64,000 nt of DNA from Planktosalinus sp963975935 (GTDB lineage Bacteria > Bacteroidota > Bacteroidia > Flavobacteriales > Flavobacteriaceae), in assembly GCA_963975935.1 (NCBI GenBank), contig CAXBIQ010000001.1, positions 496,001 through 560,000 on the forward strand. Direction: 5' to 3'. Position 1 is the first letter of the stretch; the number at the start of each line of letters is the position of its first letter. Below, piece after piece: positions 8,351 through 17,560 of this stretch. The translations under genes and the position numbers were made by a program. Below the pieces are notes generated by a model. That model did not search any database. It saw only the letters and a program-made list of their open reading frames with translations, and was not told the DNA's origin.

Positions 8351-9484
8351 TCAATCAGATTCCATATGAATTTCCTTTTTGAGGTCTGTGATGCGTTGTG
8401 CTGCAAGAAGGCGGTATTTTCCTGTTTCGCCAAAGGTTTTCATGTAGATTTCGTATTGTTTTAAAACGGTTCTTTTGTCATTGAAATAATTGTCGGCTGC
8501 TACAGCCTGAAGATACAAAAAACGTTCATTTTCTGGATACTTCCCGGAGACTTTTCTAATGATTTCTAACGCTTTTTTATAGTCTTTTTGTCTATGATGG
8601 AGCTCATATAAAGAGTGGTATTCTTGTTCCAGCTGAGGTTCTTTTAGTAGTATGGCAATTTCAAGATGTCTTTTTGCTTTTTCATAATAATGTAATGCCA
8701 TAAAAGAGGTTGCAATTTCATAATGGGTCTCAGGATTTTTATCATTATAATCGTTGATGGCGATGGTATAATGTTCAATTGATTTTTCAAAATCCATCAC
8801 CTGCATATAAGCATAACCCAGTTTCTGATACACATTTTCTGAGGGTCTGTTTAATTCTATAAGTTTGTTATAGCCTTCAATGGCTTTATGAAAATTCTTT
8901 TGATAAAAGTGATTGAGGGCTTTGAGGTTCCACAGTTGAAAATGGCTGTCGTCTATCTTTAATGCTTGTGTTAAAATACTATCTGCCTGCTCAAGGGACT
9001 TATTTTTTATTTTGTCAGTAACCACTTTAACAGTCGCCGGCAAATGTTTTGGATCTAACCGGTATGCATTTTCGAAATAGTAATTCGCCAAACTATCGTT
9101 TTGCTGCTCTTTCAGTAAACCCATTTGATAGGGGAAGTTTGGATTTAAAGAGTCTGAAGCTATCAACGTGATTAAAATCTCCTCAGCTTCTTTAGTTTTT
9201 GCTGTTTTTCTGAGCAATTTGGAATACTCATACGCCAGAAGAATATCTTCGGGATACCTGGCAAAAAGCTTATCATAATGCATTAAGGCACTTTTTAAAT
9301 TACCGGTGTGCTCATAGCTTTTGGCGAGTTTGTGTTGTTGCTCTTTGCTTTCGGGGATTTGTTTGAGGTGCTGGATCGCTTTGCTATAATTACCCAATGA
9401 AAAATAGCTGTCAGCAAGATTTTTGTGGTCCTGAGCTTGTGCAGAAACTGAGATAAAAATTATAAAAACCCACAGGTACTTCAT
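8351..9484 (-). CDS. TPR-repeat secreted protein
   Basis: About 377 aa from Met at 9484, which gives the signal peptide MKYLWVFIIFISVSAQAQ; an earlier in-frame ATG at 9508 would overlap the M56 gene. At least eight TPR-like helical pairs are visible (for example ADSYFSLGNYSKAIQHLKQI, AYMQVMDFEKSIEHYTIAI, EIATSFMALHYYEKAKRHLE). Probably a periplasmic scaffold. It starts 8 bp after the M56 gene and is the last gene of the BlaI/M56 operon. Confidence 0.85.
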   Translation of the reverse strand: MKYLWVFIIFISVSAQAQDHKNLADSYFSLGNYSKAIQHLKQIPESKEQQHKLAKSYEHTGNLKSALMHYDKLFARYPEDILLAYEYSKLLRKTAKTKEAEEILITLIASDSLNPNFPYQMGLLKEQQNDSLANYYFENAYRLDPKHLPATVKVVTDKIKNKSLEQADSILTQALKIDDSHFQLWNLKALNHFYQKNFHKAIEGYNKLIELNRPSENVYQKLGYAYMQVMDFEKSIEHYTIAINDYNDKNPETHYEIATSFMALHYYEKAKRHLEIAILLKEPQLEQEYHSLYELHHRQKDYKKALEIIRKVSGKYPENERFLYLQAVAADNYFNDKRTVLKQYEIYMKTFGETGKYRLLAAQRITDLKKEIHMESD

Positions 9485-9491
9485 ATCAATT

Positions 9492-10847
9492 TTATTCCGG
9501 AATTTCAAAGATTATGGGCAATGAGTATAATACTGAAACACTTTCCCCTTTATGTTTTCCAGGTGTCATTTGAGGGATTAAATCAATAACTCTCATAGCT
9601 TCCCGGATAAGCGGTTCATAAGAAGAACGAGCCATAACATCAACAAGCTTTCCTTCTTTGTCAATGGTAAATTGAACAGATACTCGTTGTCTGCCTGTTA
9701 AGCCGGAGTTATTTGCCACACTTGAATCAAAATTTTCTCTTATGAGGGTGTCAATTTTTTGAGATAAACAATTTTTGCCTTCTTCATTAGACAACCCTTC
9801 ACAACCTGGATAGATAGGAACGTTATCAATAACCGCAAATGGCACTCCTAATTCACCTCTGTTAGAGTTCTCCACTCGTTTTATAGTCACGATTGGTTGT
9901 TGTCCATCTGTAGTTGTTTGAGATCTTTCTTCAGTAGTTTCAAATTGTAAATTAGTTTTTAAGCCATCAGTTTCTGAATTACCTGTTGTAGTTTGCTCAC
10001 AGGATGAAACTGTGATAAAAAGAGTTAATAATGGTACTACTAAAGCAAATTTTATAAGTTGCTTTTTTTCTGATTTTGTTTTGTGTAACATAACGATTCG
10101 TTTTTTGATTAATGAATGATTGAAAAAAGTATTTACAAATGAAACGGCGTGGGTTTTAAACACTTCTGAAAGTAAATTTTGATAATAGGATGTTTTGTTA
10201 GTTTGCGAAACCACTTTGGCATCTGCAATATATTCATGTACAGTGGCAATACGTTTTTGATAGAGATACATCAGCGGGTTGAACCAAAAGACAATGCGTA
10301 ACAATTCAAAATACAGTAGGTCTATATAATGCTTTTGCTTTACGTGAACCTTTTCGTGAGCAAGGATGTAATCTTTATTGTTTTGGTTTAGGCTTTCGCC
10401 TAAAAAGATTGTTCCCGCAAAAGAAAATGCGTCAGTACTTTTTGGTACATGAACTATTGTGGTGTTTTCTAAGGTTTCTTGTTTACCCTTTCGCTTCAGC
10501 TGTATGATTTTATAGAGTTTCCAGATGAAGAGCAAGGTGCTAATCACAACCCCTGTGAGTAAAATGATTTCAATAGTGGATAGAGCAAAACTTGTAACTA
10601 ACGGGTTGTTTTGTTTTGCAGTGGTGGCGGTTCCAATTGTTATTTCGGGTAAAGACACGATTAAATTTTGTGGAACGGCAGATTGTAATGCCTCGATTTT
10701 AATAAAGGGCAACAATAAGGCTATGAGGGGTGTGCCCAATAAATAGACCCGGTTCCATTGAAAAAAGGTTTCTTTTTTTAATAACAGTTCATAAAGTGCC
10801 AGAAACACCAGTTGGAAAGCGATGGTTTGTAAGATATAGGTTGTCAT
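9492..10847 (-). CDS. M56/BlaR1-type membrane metallopeptidase with TonB-like C-terminal domain
   Basis: A 451-aa protein. Helices lie at about 1-50 and 88-110; the zinc motif HEKVH is at 164-168 in the BlaR1-like domain; another helix is near 268-283 (FALVVPLLTLFITVSSC). The periplasmic tail (VSVQFTIDKEGKLVDVMARSS) is TonB-C-like. BlaR1-type sensors cleave the partner BlaI repressor on signal. It overlaps the blaI gene by 4 bp. There is no beta-lactam-binding domain, so the signal is unlikely to be a beta-lactam. Confidence 0.9.
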   Translation of the reverse strand: MTTYILQTIAFQLVFLALYELLLKKETFFQWNRVYLLGTPLIALLLPFIKIEALQSAVPQNLIVSLPEITIGTATTAKQNNPLVTSFALSTIEIILLTGVVISTLLFIWKLYKIIQLKRKGKQETLENTTIVHVPKSTDAFSFAGTIFLGESLNQNNKDYILAHEKVHVKQKHYIDLLYFELLRIVFWFNPLMYLYQKRIATVHEYIADAKVVSQTNKTSYYQNLLSEVFKTHAVSFVNTFFNHSLIKKRIVMLHKTKSEKKQLIKFALVVPLLTLFITVSSCEQTTTGNSETDGLKTNLQFETTEERSQTTTDGQQPIVTIKRVENSNRGELGVPFAVIDNVPIYPGCEGLSNEEGKNCLSQKIDTLIRENFDSSVANNSGLTGRQRVSVQFTIDKEGKLVDVMARSSYEPLIREAMRVIDLIPQMTPGKHKGESVSVLYSLPIIFEIPE

Positions 10848-11209
10848 TTTTCCGGGTTTTTGTTGATTTGTTCTAAAATTTCTTCAAGCTCTTTGGTGGA
10901 AACCTCGTTGTTTTTTACAAAAAATGAAACCATACTTTTAAACGAACCCTGGAAATAGTTTTCCATCAGTTTGTTGATGGATTGATTGCTATAGGTTTCC
11001 TTTTCTATTGCCGGGAAATATATATGGCCGCGTCCTTCTTTTCGGTAGTTGACAAACCCTTTGCTTTCCAGTATGCGTACAATGGTGGAAACCGTATTGT
11101 ATGCCGGTTTGGGCTCCGGAAATTCATTAACGATGGCGGCGACATTTCCTTCTTGTAAGTCCCAGAGGATTTGCATGACTTCTTCTTCTGCTTTGGTGAG
11201 TTGTTTCAT
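10844..11209 (-). CDS. BlaI/MecI/CopY family repressor
   Basis: A 121-aa protein from the Met at 11209 (MKQLTKAEEEVMQILWDL), the family's usual beginning. The start overlaps the stop of the preceding NTF2-like gene as ATGA, which decides it against the longer frame from 11242. The winged helix contains PKPAYNTVSTIVRILESKGFV, the recognition helix of BlaI proteins. It should be inactivated by the M56 protease encoded next and probably binds the perfect palindrome at 11651-11690. Confidence 0.92.
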   Translation of the reverse strand: MKQLTKAEEEVMQILWDLQEGNVAAIVNEFPEPKPAYNTVSTIVRILESKGFVNYRKEGRGHIYFPAIEKETYSNQSINKLMENYFQGSFKSMVSFFVKNNEVSTKELEEILEQINKNPEK

Positions 11210-11625
11210 ATTCTTGAATAGTGGTCTATTTTTATTTTCCATTTCTTGTCCTCTTTAATCCAAACCAGGGTAAAACGGACATCAGATTGAAAGGCTTTGT
11301 TTTCGTGATAAAAATGCAATCTTGAGATACCCCGCTGGATAATAGTATTTCCATAATCGATAATCTCAACATTTTCAAGTTCCCATTTGATATGCCTGCC
11401 CTGAAGGTTTTCCCAATATGCTGTAATAGCCTCCCGGCCTTCGATTTCAGTGCTATTGCCAACAATAATTCCATCACGGGTATAGTATGCTGCAATTTTT
11501 GACAATTCCCCTGTATTATATGCTCTTTCCATTGCGCGATTAGCCTCTAATATTTCATCTTCAACAGATTGGGAGATACAAGGCAGGGTTGCAAATAGAA
11601 AAAGTAAAAACAGGCTTTTTTTCAT
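11206..11625 (-). CDS. Secreted NTF2-like/DUF4440 protein
   Basis: 139 aa from Met at 11625 with signal peptide MKKSLFLLFLFATLPCISQ. The mature part (EILEANRAMERAYNTGELSKIA, YYTRDGIIVGNSTEIEGRE, LVWIKEDKKWKIKIDHYS) is a standard SnoaL/DUF4440 NTF2-like fold, used for small-ligand binding or catalysis. First gene of the operon with blaI, M56 and TPR genes, immediately downstream of the palindrome. An alternative start at 11649 would add eight residues before the signal peptide. Confidence 0.8.
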   Translation of the reverse strand: MKKSLFLLFLFATLPCISQSVEDEILEANRAMERAYNTGELSKIAAYYTRDGIIVGNSTEIEGREAITAYWENLQGRHIKWELENVEIIDYGNTIIQRGISRLHFYHENKAFQSDVRFTLVWIKEDKKWKIKIDHYSRI

Positions 11626-11650
11626 AATGGATATGTATTCACACTCCAAA

Positions 11651-11690
11651 TATAACTAAAAAATTAGTTTAAACTAATTTTTTAGTTATA
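11651..11690. promoter_or_regulatory. 40-bp perfect palindrome, probable BlaI operator
   Basis: TATAACTAAAAAATTAGTTT followed by its exact reverse complement. It lies between the start of the NTF2-blaI-M56-TPR operon (11625, minus strand) and the divergent DUF456 gene (11741). BlaI-type repressors are autoregulated through dyads in this position; assigning this dyad to the BlaI is inference. It has no G/C-rich stem and is poorly placed for a terminator. Confidence 0.75.
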
Positions 11691-11740
11691 AATTTTATGT
11701 AACCAATAAAGTGTATTTTAGACTTATTCAAATAAAAACG

Positions 11741-12238
11741 ATGGATATATTTCTTTTATTCCTTTCATTAATCCTGGTTTTACTGGGTATTGCCGGCAGT
11801 ATTTTGCCGGTGCTTCCGGGCCCCATAACAGGTTGGTTGGGTTTGTTGGTGTTTCATCTTGCAAAGGTGGTTCCCATGAATTACACTTTTTTGATAATCA
11901 CATTTATTGTTGCAGTTATGATATTTATTCTCGATTATATCATTCCTGCTGTGGGAACAAAGCGTTTTGGAGGGAGTCGCTATGGGATGATCGGGGCAAT
12001 GATTGGGCTCCTTGTGGGTATTGTAATACCCATTCCTTTCGGAATTATTATCGGGACGTTTGCCGGGGCTTTTCTGGGGGAATTCCTGAACACAAAAAAC
12101 CGCCAGAATGCGTTGCGAGCTGCTTTTGGTTCCTTTATTGGTTTCCTGGTATCTACTTTTATGCAGCTTTTTGTGTCTGTGGTCTTTCTTGGATTGTTTT
12201 TATGGAAAGCGTATCAACACTGGCATTTGTTTTTTTAA
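11741..12238 (+). CDS. DUF456 membrane protein
   Basis: 165 aa from Met at 11741 (MDIFLLFLSLILVLLG). Glycine-rich helices with the DUF456 hallmarks GSILPVLPGPITGWLGLL and GTKRFGGSRYGMIGAMIGLLVG, ending in a last helix. Function unknown; probably an inner-membrane protein. Divergent from the BlaI operon and possibly sharing its palindrome. Its stop overlaps the convergent glycosyltransferase stop by 4 bp. Confidence 0.85.
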   Translation: MDIFLLFLSLILVLLGIAGSILPVLPGPITGWLGLLVFHLAKVVPMNYTFLIITFIVAVMIFILDYIIPAVGTKRFGGSRYGMIGAMIGLLVGIVIPIPFGIIIGTFAGAFLGEFLNTKNRQNALRAAFGSFIGFLVSTFMQLFVSVVFLGLFLWKAYQHWHLFF

Positions 12239-14241
12239 TAGAATGTCGGTATATCAAAAAGGATGTTTTGTTGCTTAAAGAGTGAAATGGCCAGTTGCAA
12301 GTCCGGATTGTTTTTGTCTGTTTCCATTGGGCTTTTAAACAAAATCTCCAATTGATCTTTCATCACAGCATCCTGGTATTCAATTAAAAATTCATTACCG
12401 CCTATTTTTAACAAACAATCTTTTTTCCCGAATTCCACATCCAGCATAGGGTTTGTTTTCAGTATTGAAAATTCTGAGTTGTAACTTTTATGAAGGACTT
12501 TATAAAGCGCTTCCAAAACCCGCTCAACCGTTACGGATGTTAAACAAATCCTGTGTTCACAATTAAGGATTACGTCATAGTTACAACTAATGGAGCATAC
12601 CCCTTGTTTTCCCCAGATGAGTTCGTTGTGTTCTGCAAAACTTCCCCAGCTTCCGGGACCCGTGGGGCCATAAATCCCTACCGAGGGCACATTAAAGGCA
12701 CCTGCCACGTGGGTGATGCCGGCGTCGTTACCAATGTGAAACAAAGCACCTGCCATGGCTTCACCCACATCTTCCATTCCTCCTGTTATATATTCTACAT
12801 GGGTCATTTCTCTCGAAAAATAACTTTCAATATCCGGGTCATCAGGTCCTTTGATGATTTTGCATTTCAGGTTGGGAAAAATTTCGCGTAAGCGTTCTAT
12901 TAGCGTTGCATATTTTTCAGTGGGCCAAATTTTTAAAAGAAATCCGGCGCCGTGGTGCACGACAAAGTAGTTTTCTTCTGGATGGGGGTTCCGTTTGAAA
13001 TATGGATACCTTTCCAGATGATTTTCAATGTCTTTATGAAGCTTTGCCACGGTATCGATATAATGGCCAATGGCGTGTTGCTTCACTTTTTTATGCGTGG
13101 GATATTTCAAAGCGTGCGGTAAATCATACCCCCTGAAGGCAGGATAATTCCCTAGCTCATAAACATTATCATAATTGTGTTCGGATGTTCTAGCTGCCTT
13201 TTCATCAACAACATTTACTTGATCTAAATGCTTTTTAAAAAAGGAAACCAAACGCGGAGCTACGGCAAAATCCACGTGTTCTGAGACAGCAGCTAATTTA
13301 TTGATAGCCGGAATGGCGAAAAAGATATCTCCCAGCCCGCCATAACTTTTATAGACCAGTACTTTGCCTAAGCTTTTTTTAGCTTTGCTTGATTCTTTGT
13401 TTTCTAATATTTCTGTAATGGCATTCCAGAAATTTTCTGGGGCTTGTTTGATTTCTGTGATGGCGTTAGTTTTGAATTGATTTATTTGAGTCTCTGTAAA
13501 GTTTTCGTTCCAGGTTTTGAAATTTTTTTCATTTCGGGTTAAAGGTACTTTCACATGTGATTGAATATTTTGAAAGGTTGAATCTGTTTCAATTAAGGAA
13601 CACCCTTTTTCTGCGTCGGGAGTTAGTGTATAAACCTTAAACATATTTTTATTTCTGAAAAAATAATGATCAATGGGCAAGTCTATTCCATTTTGTTTGA
13701 TATCATCCAACACCTTTATAGCACATTTTCTGTTGACAACATTACAAACCATTGAATAGTCTTGATAAGCAGGTACTATTGATTTTCTCTCGTTTTGTAT
13801 TTCAGGTTTATACTTTTTGAATTGATTTTCGGGACAATAAAAACTAAACATATCCCAATCATCAGGAAGTTGTTTCAAGTACTGAATTAGTAATCTCAGA
13901 AACCTCTCCTTGTTTTCTATCAATATATCATCTTCAATAAGTAATGTGTATTCAAAGTCTGATTTTACAAAGTTTTGAAAGGCAAGTAAATTGCTTGCCC
14001 AGATACCAAGTTCTCCCCATTTAAATTTTGATGTGGGCTTGAGTAAATGATAAGTTTCGTTAAAGTCGAAGTATTGTTTTTTGTTGCCAATATGTATTGT
14101 AGGTGTTTCAAGGTTTTTTAAATGGTTTGATAAATAAATATTCAATTCACGGAAGTTTTCTTTTCGAATTGAGTTTGTTGCTGATAACTCAGGAAGGTGA
14201 AAAATTTTAAAGCAAAACTTATTAATATCAGGTGTTTTCAT
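12235..14241 (-). CDS. Two-domain glycosyltransferase: GT25-like N-terminus fused to GT9 heptosyltransferase
   Basis: 668 aa. The N-terminal ~270 residues include LLIEDDILIENKERFLRLL and WDMFSFYCPENQF, typical of GT25-like LPS glycosyltransferases. From about residue 290 a GT9 (ADP-heptose:LPS heptosyltransferase-like) domain follows, with YGGLGDIFFAIPAINKL, VHHGAGFLLKIWPTEKYATL and GNDAGITHVAGAFNVPSVGIYGPTGP. A ~90-residue tail is unassigned. It overlaps the next glycosyltransferase gene by 4 bp. Probably acts in surface-glycan or LPS-core synthesis; donor sugars unknown. Confidence 0.8.
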   Translation of the reverse strand: MKTPDINKFCFKIFHLPELSATNSIRKENFRELNIYLSNHLKNLETPTIHIGNKKQYFDFNETYHLLKPTSKFKWGELGIWASNLLAFQNFVKSDFEYTLLIEDDILIENKERFLRLLIQYLKQLPDDWDMFSFYCPENQFKKYKPEIQNERKSIVPAYQDYSMVCNVVNRKCAIKVLDDIKQNGIDLPIDHYFFRNKNMFKVYTLTPDAEKGCSLIETDSTFQNIQSHVKVPLTRNEKNFKTWNENFTETQINQFKTNAITEIKQAPENFWNAITEILENKESSKAKKSLGKVLVYKSYGGLGDIFFAIPAINKLAAVSEHVDFAVAPRLVSFFKKHLDQVNVVDEKAARTSEHNYDNVYELGNYPAFRGYDLPHALKYPTHKKVKQHAIGHYIDTVAKLHKDIENHLERYPYFKRNPHPEENYFVVHHGAGFLLKIWPTEKYATLIERLREIFPNLKCKIIKGPDDPDIESYFSREMTHVEYITGGMEDVGEAMAGALFHIGNDAGITHVAGAFNVPSVGIYGPTGPGSWGSFAEHNELIWGKQGVCSISCNYDVILNCEHRICLTSVTVERVLEALYKVLHKSYNSEFSILKTNPMLDVEFGKKDCLLKIGGNEFLIEYQDAVMKDQLEILFKSPMETDKNNPDLQLAISLFKQQNILFDIPTFY

Positions 14242-15083
14242 AGTGAAATGGATTTTTGATTAAAAAAATCAAATGAAAACGTACCCACTCTATCATTAAT
14301 AATCATCTCACAGCCAGAGAGCAAAGCTTCTGCAGCCAGTCTTCCGGAGGGTTCAGGCCAAACGGGTTTACAGATAAAGTATTTTGCTTTTCCTAAAATC
14401 TCCAGAACTTCTTCGTTTGATACTGGTTTGTGAAATGAAATATTTTCTGGGAGTTCCCTGCGTAAGCGGTTTTCTCCATAAACTGTGAATTTCATTTCAG
14501 GGTTCTCTAATGCATAATCCACATACAAATTACCTCCTTTTAAAAAATTTAAATCCCCAAAAAATGGAATGGTATGGTCTTGTTTAAAAGGGGATGGTTT
14601 TAGGTTTTTAATTTGAACAGTTGGTGGCATAATCAAATGATGAGAAACCGCTTCACCATAAAAATCATAATGTGCGTCATAGTGTTTGGGCGATTGGAAA
14701 ATATTCAGCTTTGAATTGGCAAAGAGTTTTCTGTAAAGATGAAACTTATCTGTGTTGCAGCAACTCTTTATACTTCGGTCAACGGTGCATAAAATATTTC
14801 TTCTGATACAAAAGTTATAATCATACTCAACATTTATATAAGGTTTTTTTAAACCTAAGATGAATTCGATTAGCGCGAGTTCATAAGAGCATCTTGAAGT
14901 GCTGTTGACCACAAGCAAATCTGCTTTTGATATATTAGTTTTTGTGTTATCAAAATCCTGAAGATTGTCCAGTACAAGGTTGTAATTTTTTTCTTTTCCG
15001 AGTGCTATGAGCTCCTTAATCGTAAGCTCAGCACCTCGTGGGGTATCAATAGCTGTATCATGAAGAAATAAAATTGTATTCAA
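14238..15083 (-). CDS. GT-B glycosyltransferase (GT4-like)
   Basis: 281 aa, short for GT4 (usually 350-400), so the N-terminal domain is compact. It has NTILFLHDTAIDTPRGAEL near the start and the C-terminal nucleotide-sugar segment CKPVWPEPSGRLAAEALLSG with E-x7-E-like spacing. Overlaps the downstream GT25-GT9 fusion by 4 bp and is probably cotranscribed with it. Confidence 0.75.
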   Translation of the reverse strand: MNTILFLHDTAIDTPRGAELTIKELIALGKEKNYNLVLDNLQDFDNTKTNISKADLLVVNSTSRCSYELALIEFILGLKKPYINVEYDYNFCIRRNILCTVDRSIKSCCNTDKFHLYRKLFANSKLNIFQSPKHYDAHYDFYGEAVSHHLIMPPTVQIKNLKPSPFKQDHTIPFFGDLNFLKGGNLYVDYALENPEMKFTVYGENRLRRELPENISFHKPVSNEEVLEILGKAKYFICKPVWPEPSGRLAAEALLSGCEMIINDRVGTFSFDFFNQKSISL

Positions 15084-15176
15084 AATAGGGATATTAAAAT
15101 GTGTGGTGAAATGTTATTAATTCACCATTAAAGATAATTGATGAGGCGTCAAAAAGAGTAAACCAGTTATTTACTC

Positions 15177-15473
15177 TTACCCGTAATACCCGTCATCATA
15201 ATACCCATCATCGTAATACCCGTCATCATAGTACCCATCATCATAGTACCCATCATCATAGTACCCATCATCATAGTACCCGTCATCGTAATATCCGTCA
15301 TCGTAATATCCGTCATCATAATACCCATCGCCATAGTAACCATCACCATAATAGCCGTCATTAAAAGAATCATCATCAGAACTACAAGCGTTTAGAAATG
15401 ATGCTGTGATGGACAAGGTAGATGCAGCCAGAATAAGTTGCCCGGATTTTTTGATAAATTTTCTACGTTCCAT
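15177..15473 (-). CDS. Lipoprotein with 12 DGYY(D/G) repeats
   Basis: 98 aa from Met at 15473 (MERRKFIKKSGQLILAAS). The signal ends in FLNACSS, a lipobox, after an RRKFIKKS start that resembles twin-arginine leaders. The whole mature part after SSDDDSFN is twelve copies of a five-residue unit DGYYD or DGYYG, encoded by a 15-bp tandem repeat, ending in a stop. It is acidic and tyrosine-rich; possible roles are surface adhesion, cation binding or cross-linking, all inference. An upstream in-frame ATG at 15548 gives no sensible leader. No close family recognised. Confidence 0.7.
   Translation of the reverse strand: MERRKFIKKSGQLILAASTLSITASFLNACSSDDDSFNDGYYGDGYYGDGYYDDGYYDDGYYDDGYYDDGYYDDGYYDDGYYDDGYYDDGYYDDGYYG
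15180..15359. repeat. 15-bp tandem repeat, 12 units
   Basis: The plus-strand unit is of the form CATCATAGTACCCAT with variants in third positions (CGTCATCGTAATACC and similar). It is a whole multiple of 3, so copy-number change would add or remove five-residue units without shifting frame. Confidence 0.9.
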
Positions 15474-15586
15474 AATTTTAAAGGTTAGGATTATAAAGTT
15501 ACAATTTTTTTTTTGAGCAGGAAAGTGTTCTGTTCTTTGGTAGAACAAATAAAACCTTGTTTACCCTACTTTAAAAAGAAAATTCA

Positions 15587-16141
15587 TTAAAGCCATACAG
15601 TTTTATCTTCAATACTGCTTTTACGAAAACCTTCCGGTAATTCCTCATCATAATTCCCCATATAGAAAAAGCCGAGACATTTTTCGCCTTGCGCGAAATC
15701 AAAAAATTCGTGCATATGTTTAATCAATCCGGGCGAACTCCAGTAAGCACCAATTCTCATTTCAGTACACAGCAACCACATATTTTGAACGGCCATGGCA
15801 GTAGATGCGATTTCTTCCCATTCGGGTATGGATTCTTTGGGGTCACGTTGCATGCAAATGGCAATGATACAAGCAGCTTTAGTGGGGTTTTCCCGGAGTT
15901 TGTTGTATTGAAAATCAGAAAACTTGTCTGTGGTTTGTCTGTATTTTTCAGCTAAAAAGGAACCTAACTTAATCAGGTTTTCCCCTTGAAGCACTTTAAA
16001 TCGCCAGGGTTCTGTGCGTTTGTGAGTGGGCGCCCAATTGGCTGCTTCCAGCACGTGCAGGATATTTTCTTTTGAAATGGGTTTTTGGTTGTATTGCACC
16101 GGAAACACGGCCCGCCTGTTTTTGATTGTATCGTATATCAT
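15587..16141 (-). CDS. Nitroreductase family protein (YdjA/TdsD-like)
   Basis: 184 aa. It begins MIYDTIKNRRAVFPVQY (FMN-binding RR near the N-terminus), then AANWAPTHKRTEPWRFKVL, ASTAMAVQNMWLLCTEM and LGFFYMGNYDE, the pattern of short flavin-dependent nitroreductases. It probably reduces nitro or enone compounds with NAD(P)H; physiological substrate unknown. Confidence 0.88.
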   Translation of the reverse strand: MIYDTIKNRRAVFPVQYNQKPISKENILHVLEAANWAPTHKRTEPWRFKVLQGENLIKLGSFLAEKYRQTTDKFSDFQYNKLRENPTKAACIIAICMQRDPKESIPEWEEIASTAMAVQNMWLLCTEMRIGAYWSSPGLIKHMHEFFDFAQGEKCLGFFYMGNYDEELPEGFRKSSIEDKTVWL

Positions 16142-16303
16142 CTGAATTTTGTTTTATTTGCTAAAGTTATTAAAAAACAAAGGGAGGAGTTTAAAATAAT
16201 ACTTATTTTTAATTTCAGGAAATACCCGTAAACTGAATTATTAAACCAACGAATGTGTTATAAGGGATTTCACCTCACCTTTAATAAAAACATTTAAGAC
16301 CCA

Positions 16304-17560
16304 ATGAAAGACCACTACATACTCCTGGCAAGTTTGGGTTTTGCTACCCTTTTAATGGCCTGGCTTCCGTCTATTTCCCAAAAAATAAAAGTGAGTTCGC
16401 CGGTCATTTTATTACCCATAGGTATTTTACTTTATTTGTTTGGCGTTCCGCTGGGTTGGACAGAATTGCTGTGGAGTGATAACTCAATGATGATTTTTTC
16501 TGAGGCCATTGTCATTATCTCGTTAATGGGAGCGGGGTTAAAAATTGGGAGCAATTATAGTTTTAAAGCCTGGAAGCGGCCGTTGTTATTGATTGCCATC
16601 ACGATGCCTTTGACGATGCTTTCAGCTTATTTGCTGGGGGTTTATTTTTTAACGCTCAGCATACCGGCATCGCTTTTACTGGCTGCGGTTTTAGCTCCCA
16701 CTGATCCGGTGTTGGCTTCTGATGTCCAATTGGATGACCCGGAAAGAGAGGATAAGTTGAAGGATAAAATAAGGTTTTCCCTTACTGCAGAAGCGGGTTT
16801 GAATGATGGTATGGCCTTCCCTTTTACTTATCTTGCAGTAATGGTTGTTCAGGCCGGGAGTTTTGCTGCATTTAGTTTTAGTGATTGGTTTTGGGACAAG
16901 TTGCTTCTTAAAATAGTAATTGGTGTAGCCGTGGGGATATTGATTGGGAGGTTGATTGGCTATGTTCTTACGCACCTAAAGAAATGGAAAAATATCAAGA
17001 CCTATGATGGTTTTTTGGCACTCTCATTGACTTTTGCTGTTTACGGGTTAAGTGAACTGGTTCATGGCTATGGCTTTATGGCGGTCTTTTTTGCCGGCTT
17101 GAGCATTCGTTACTCTGAAAATGTTAGCGGGAAGTACAAGAAGAAAATGCATGATTTCAACCACGAGATTGAACGGCTCCTGATTGTGGTTTGGATTATT
17201 CTCTTTGGAGGAACAATGATGAACGGAATTCTGGAAATGACTGACTGGAAAGGCATTCTATTTAGCGCTGCTTTCGTTTTAATTGTAAGGCCTTTGGCAG
17301 GAATGATAGCTTTGATTGGGATAAAAGACACCATTAAAAATAAGCTTGCCATCAGTTTTTTAGGGATCAGGGGAGTGGGTTCTATATTTTATCTTTCGTG
17401 GGCTTTTATGCAAACTGAACTTTTTGAAAATAAATATGAGCTCTATTCTATTGCGGCTTATATTATTTTGTTTTCCATTGTTTTGCATGGTATTACTGCG
17501 CCCTCAATCATTCGGTACTTTAGAAAAAATCCGAAGCGGCATGGGTTGGATGATGTTTAA
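16304..17560 (+). CDS. Cation:proton antiporter (CPA1/NhaP-like)
   Basis: 418 aa with 11-13 membrane helices. Signature segments include LAAVLAPTDPVLASDVQ (the TDP motif), TAEAGLNDGMAFPFTYLAVM (equivalent of the ND ion-binding pair) and SFLGIRGVGSIFYLSW (GxRGxGSI, typical of CPA1). Likely exchanges Na+ or K+ for H+ at the inner membrane. Last clear chromosomal gene before the mobile element. Confidence 0.9.
   Translation: MKDHYILLASLGFATLLMAWLPSISQKIKVSSPVILLPIGILLYLFGVPLGWTELLWSDNSMMIFSEAIVIISLMGAGLKIGSNYSFKAWKRPLLLIAITMPLTMLSAYLLGVYFLTLSIPASLLLAAVLAPTDPVLASDVQLDDPEREDKLKDKIRFSLTAEAGLNDGMAFPFTYLAVMVVQAGSFAAFSFSDWFWDKLLLKIVIGVAVGILIGRLIGYVLTHLKKWKNIKTYDGFLALSLTFAVYGLSELVHGYGFMAVFFAGLSIRYSENVSGKYKKKMHDFNHEIERLLIVVWIILFGGTMMNGILEMTDWKGILFSAAFVLIVRPLAGMIALIGIKDTIKNKLAISFLGIRGVGSIFYLSWAFMQTELFENKYELYSIAAYIILFSIVLHGITAPSIIRYFRKNPKRHGLDDV

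Noticed and set aside
15180..15359. Regular short repeats that could suggest a CRISPR array
   Set aside because: Units are 15 bp, directly adjacent without spacers, and in frame within a lipoprotein gene; no cas genes.
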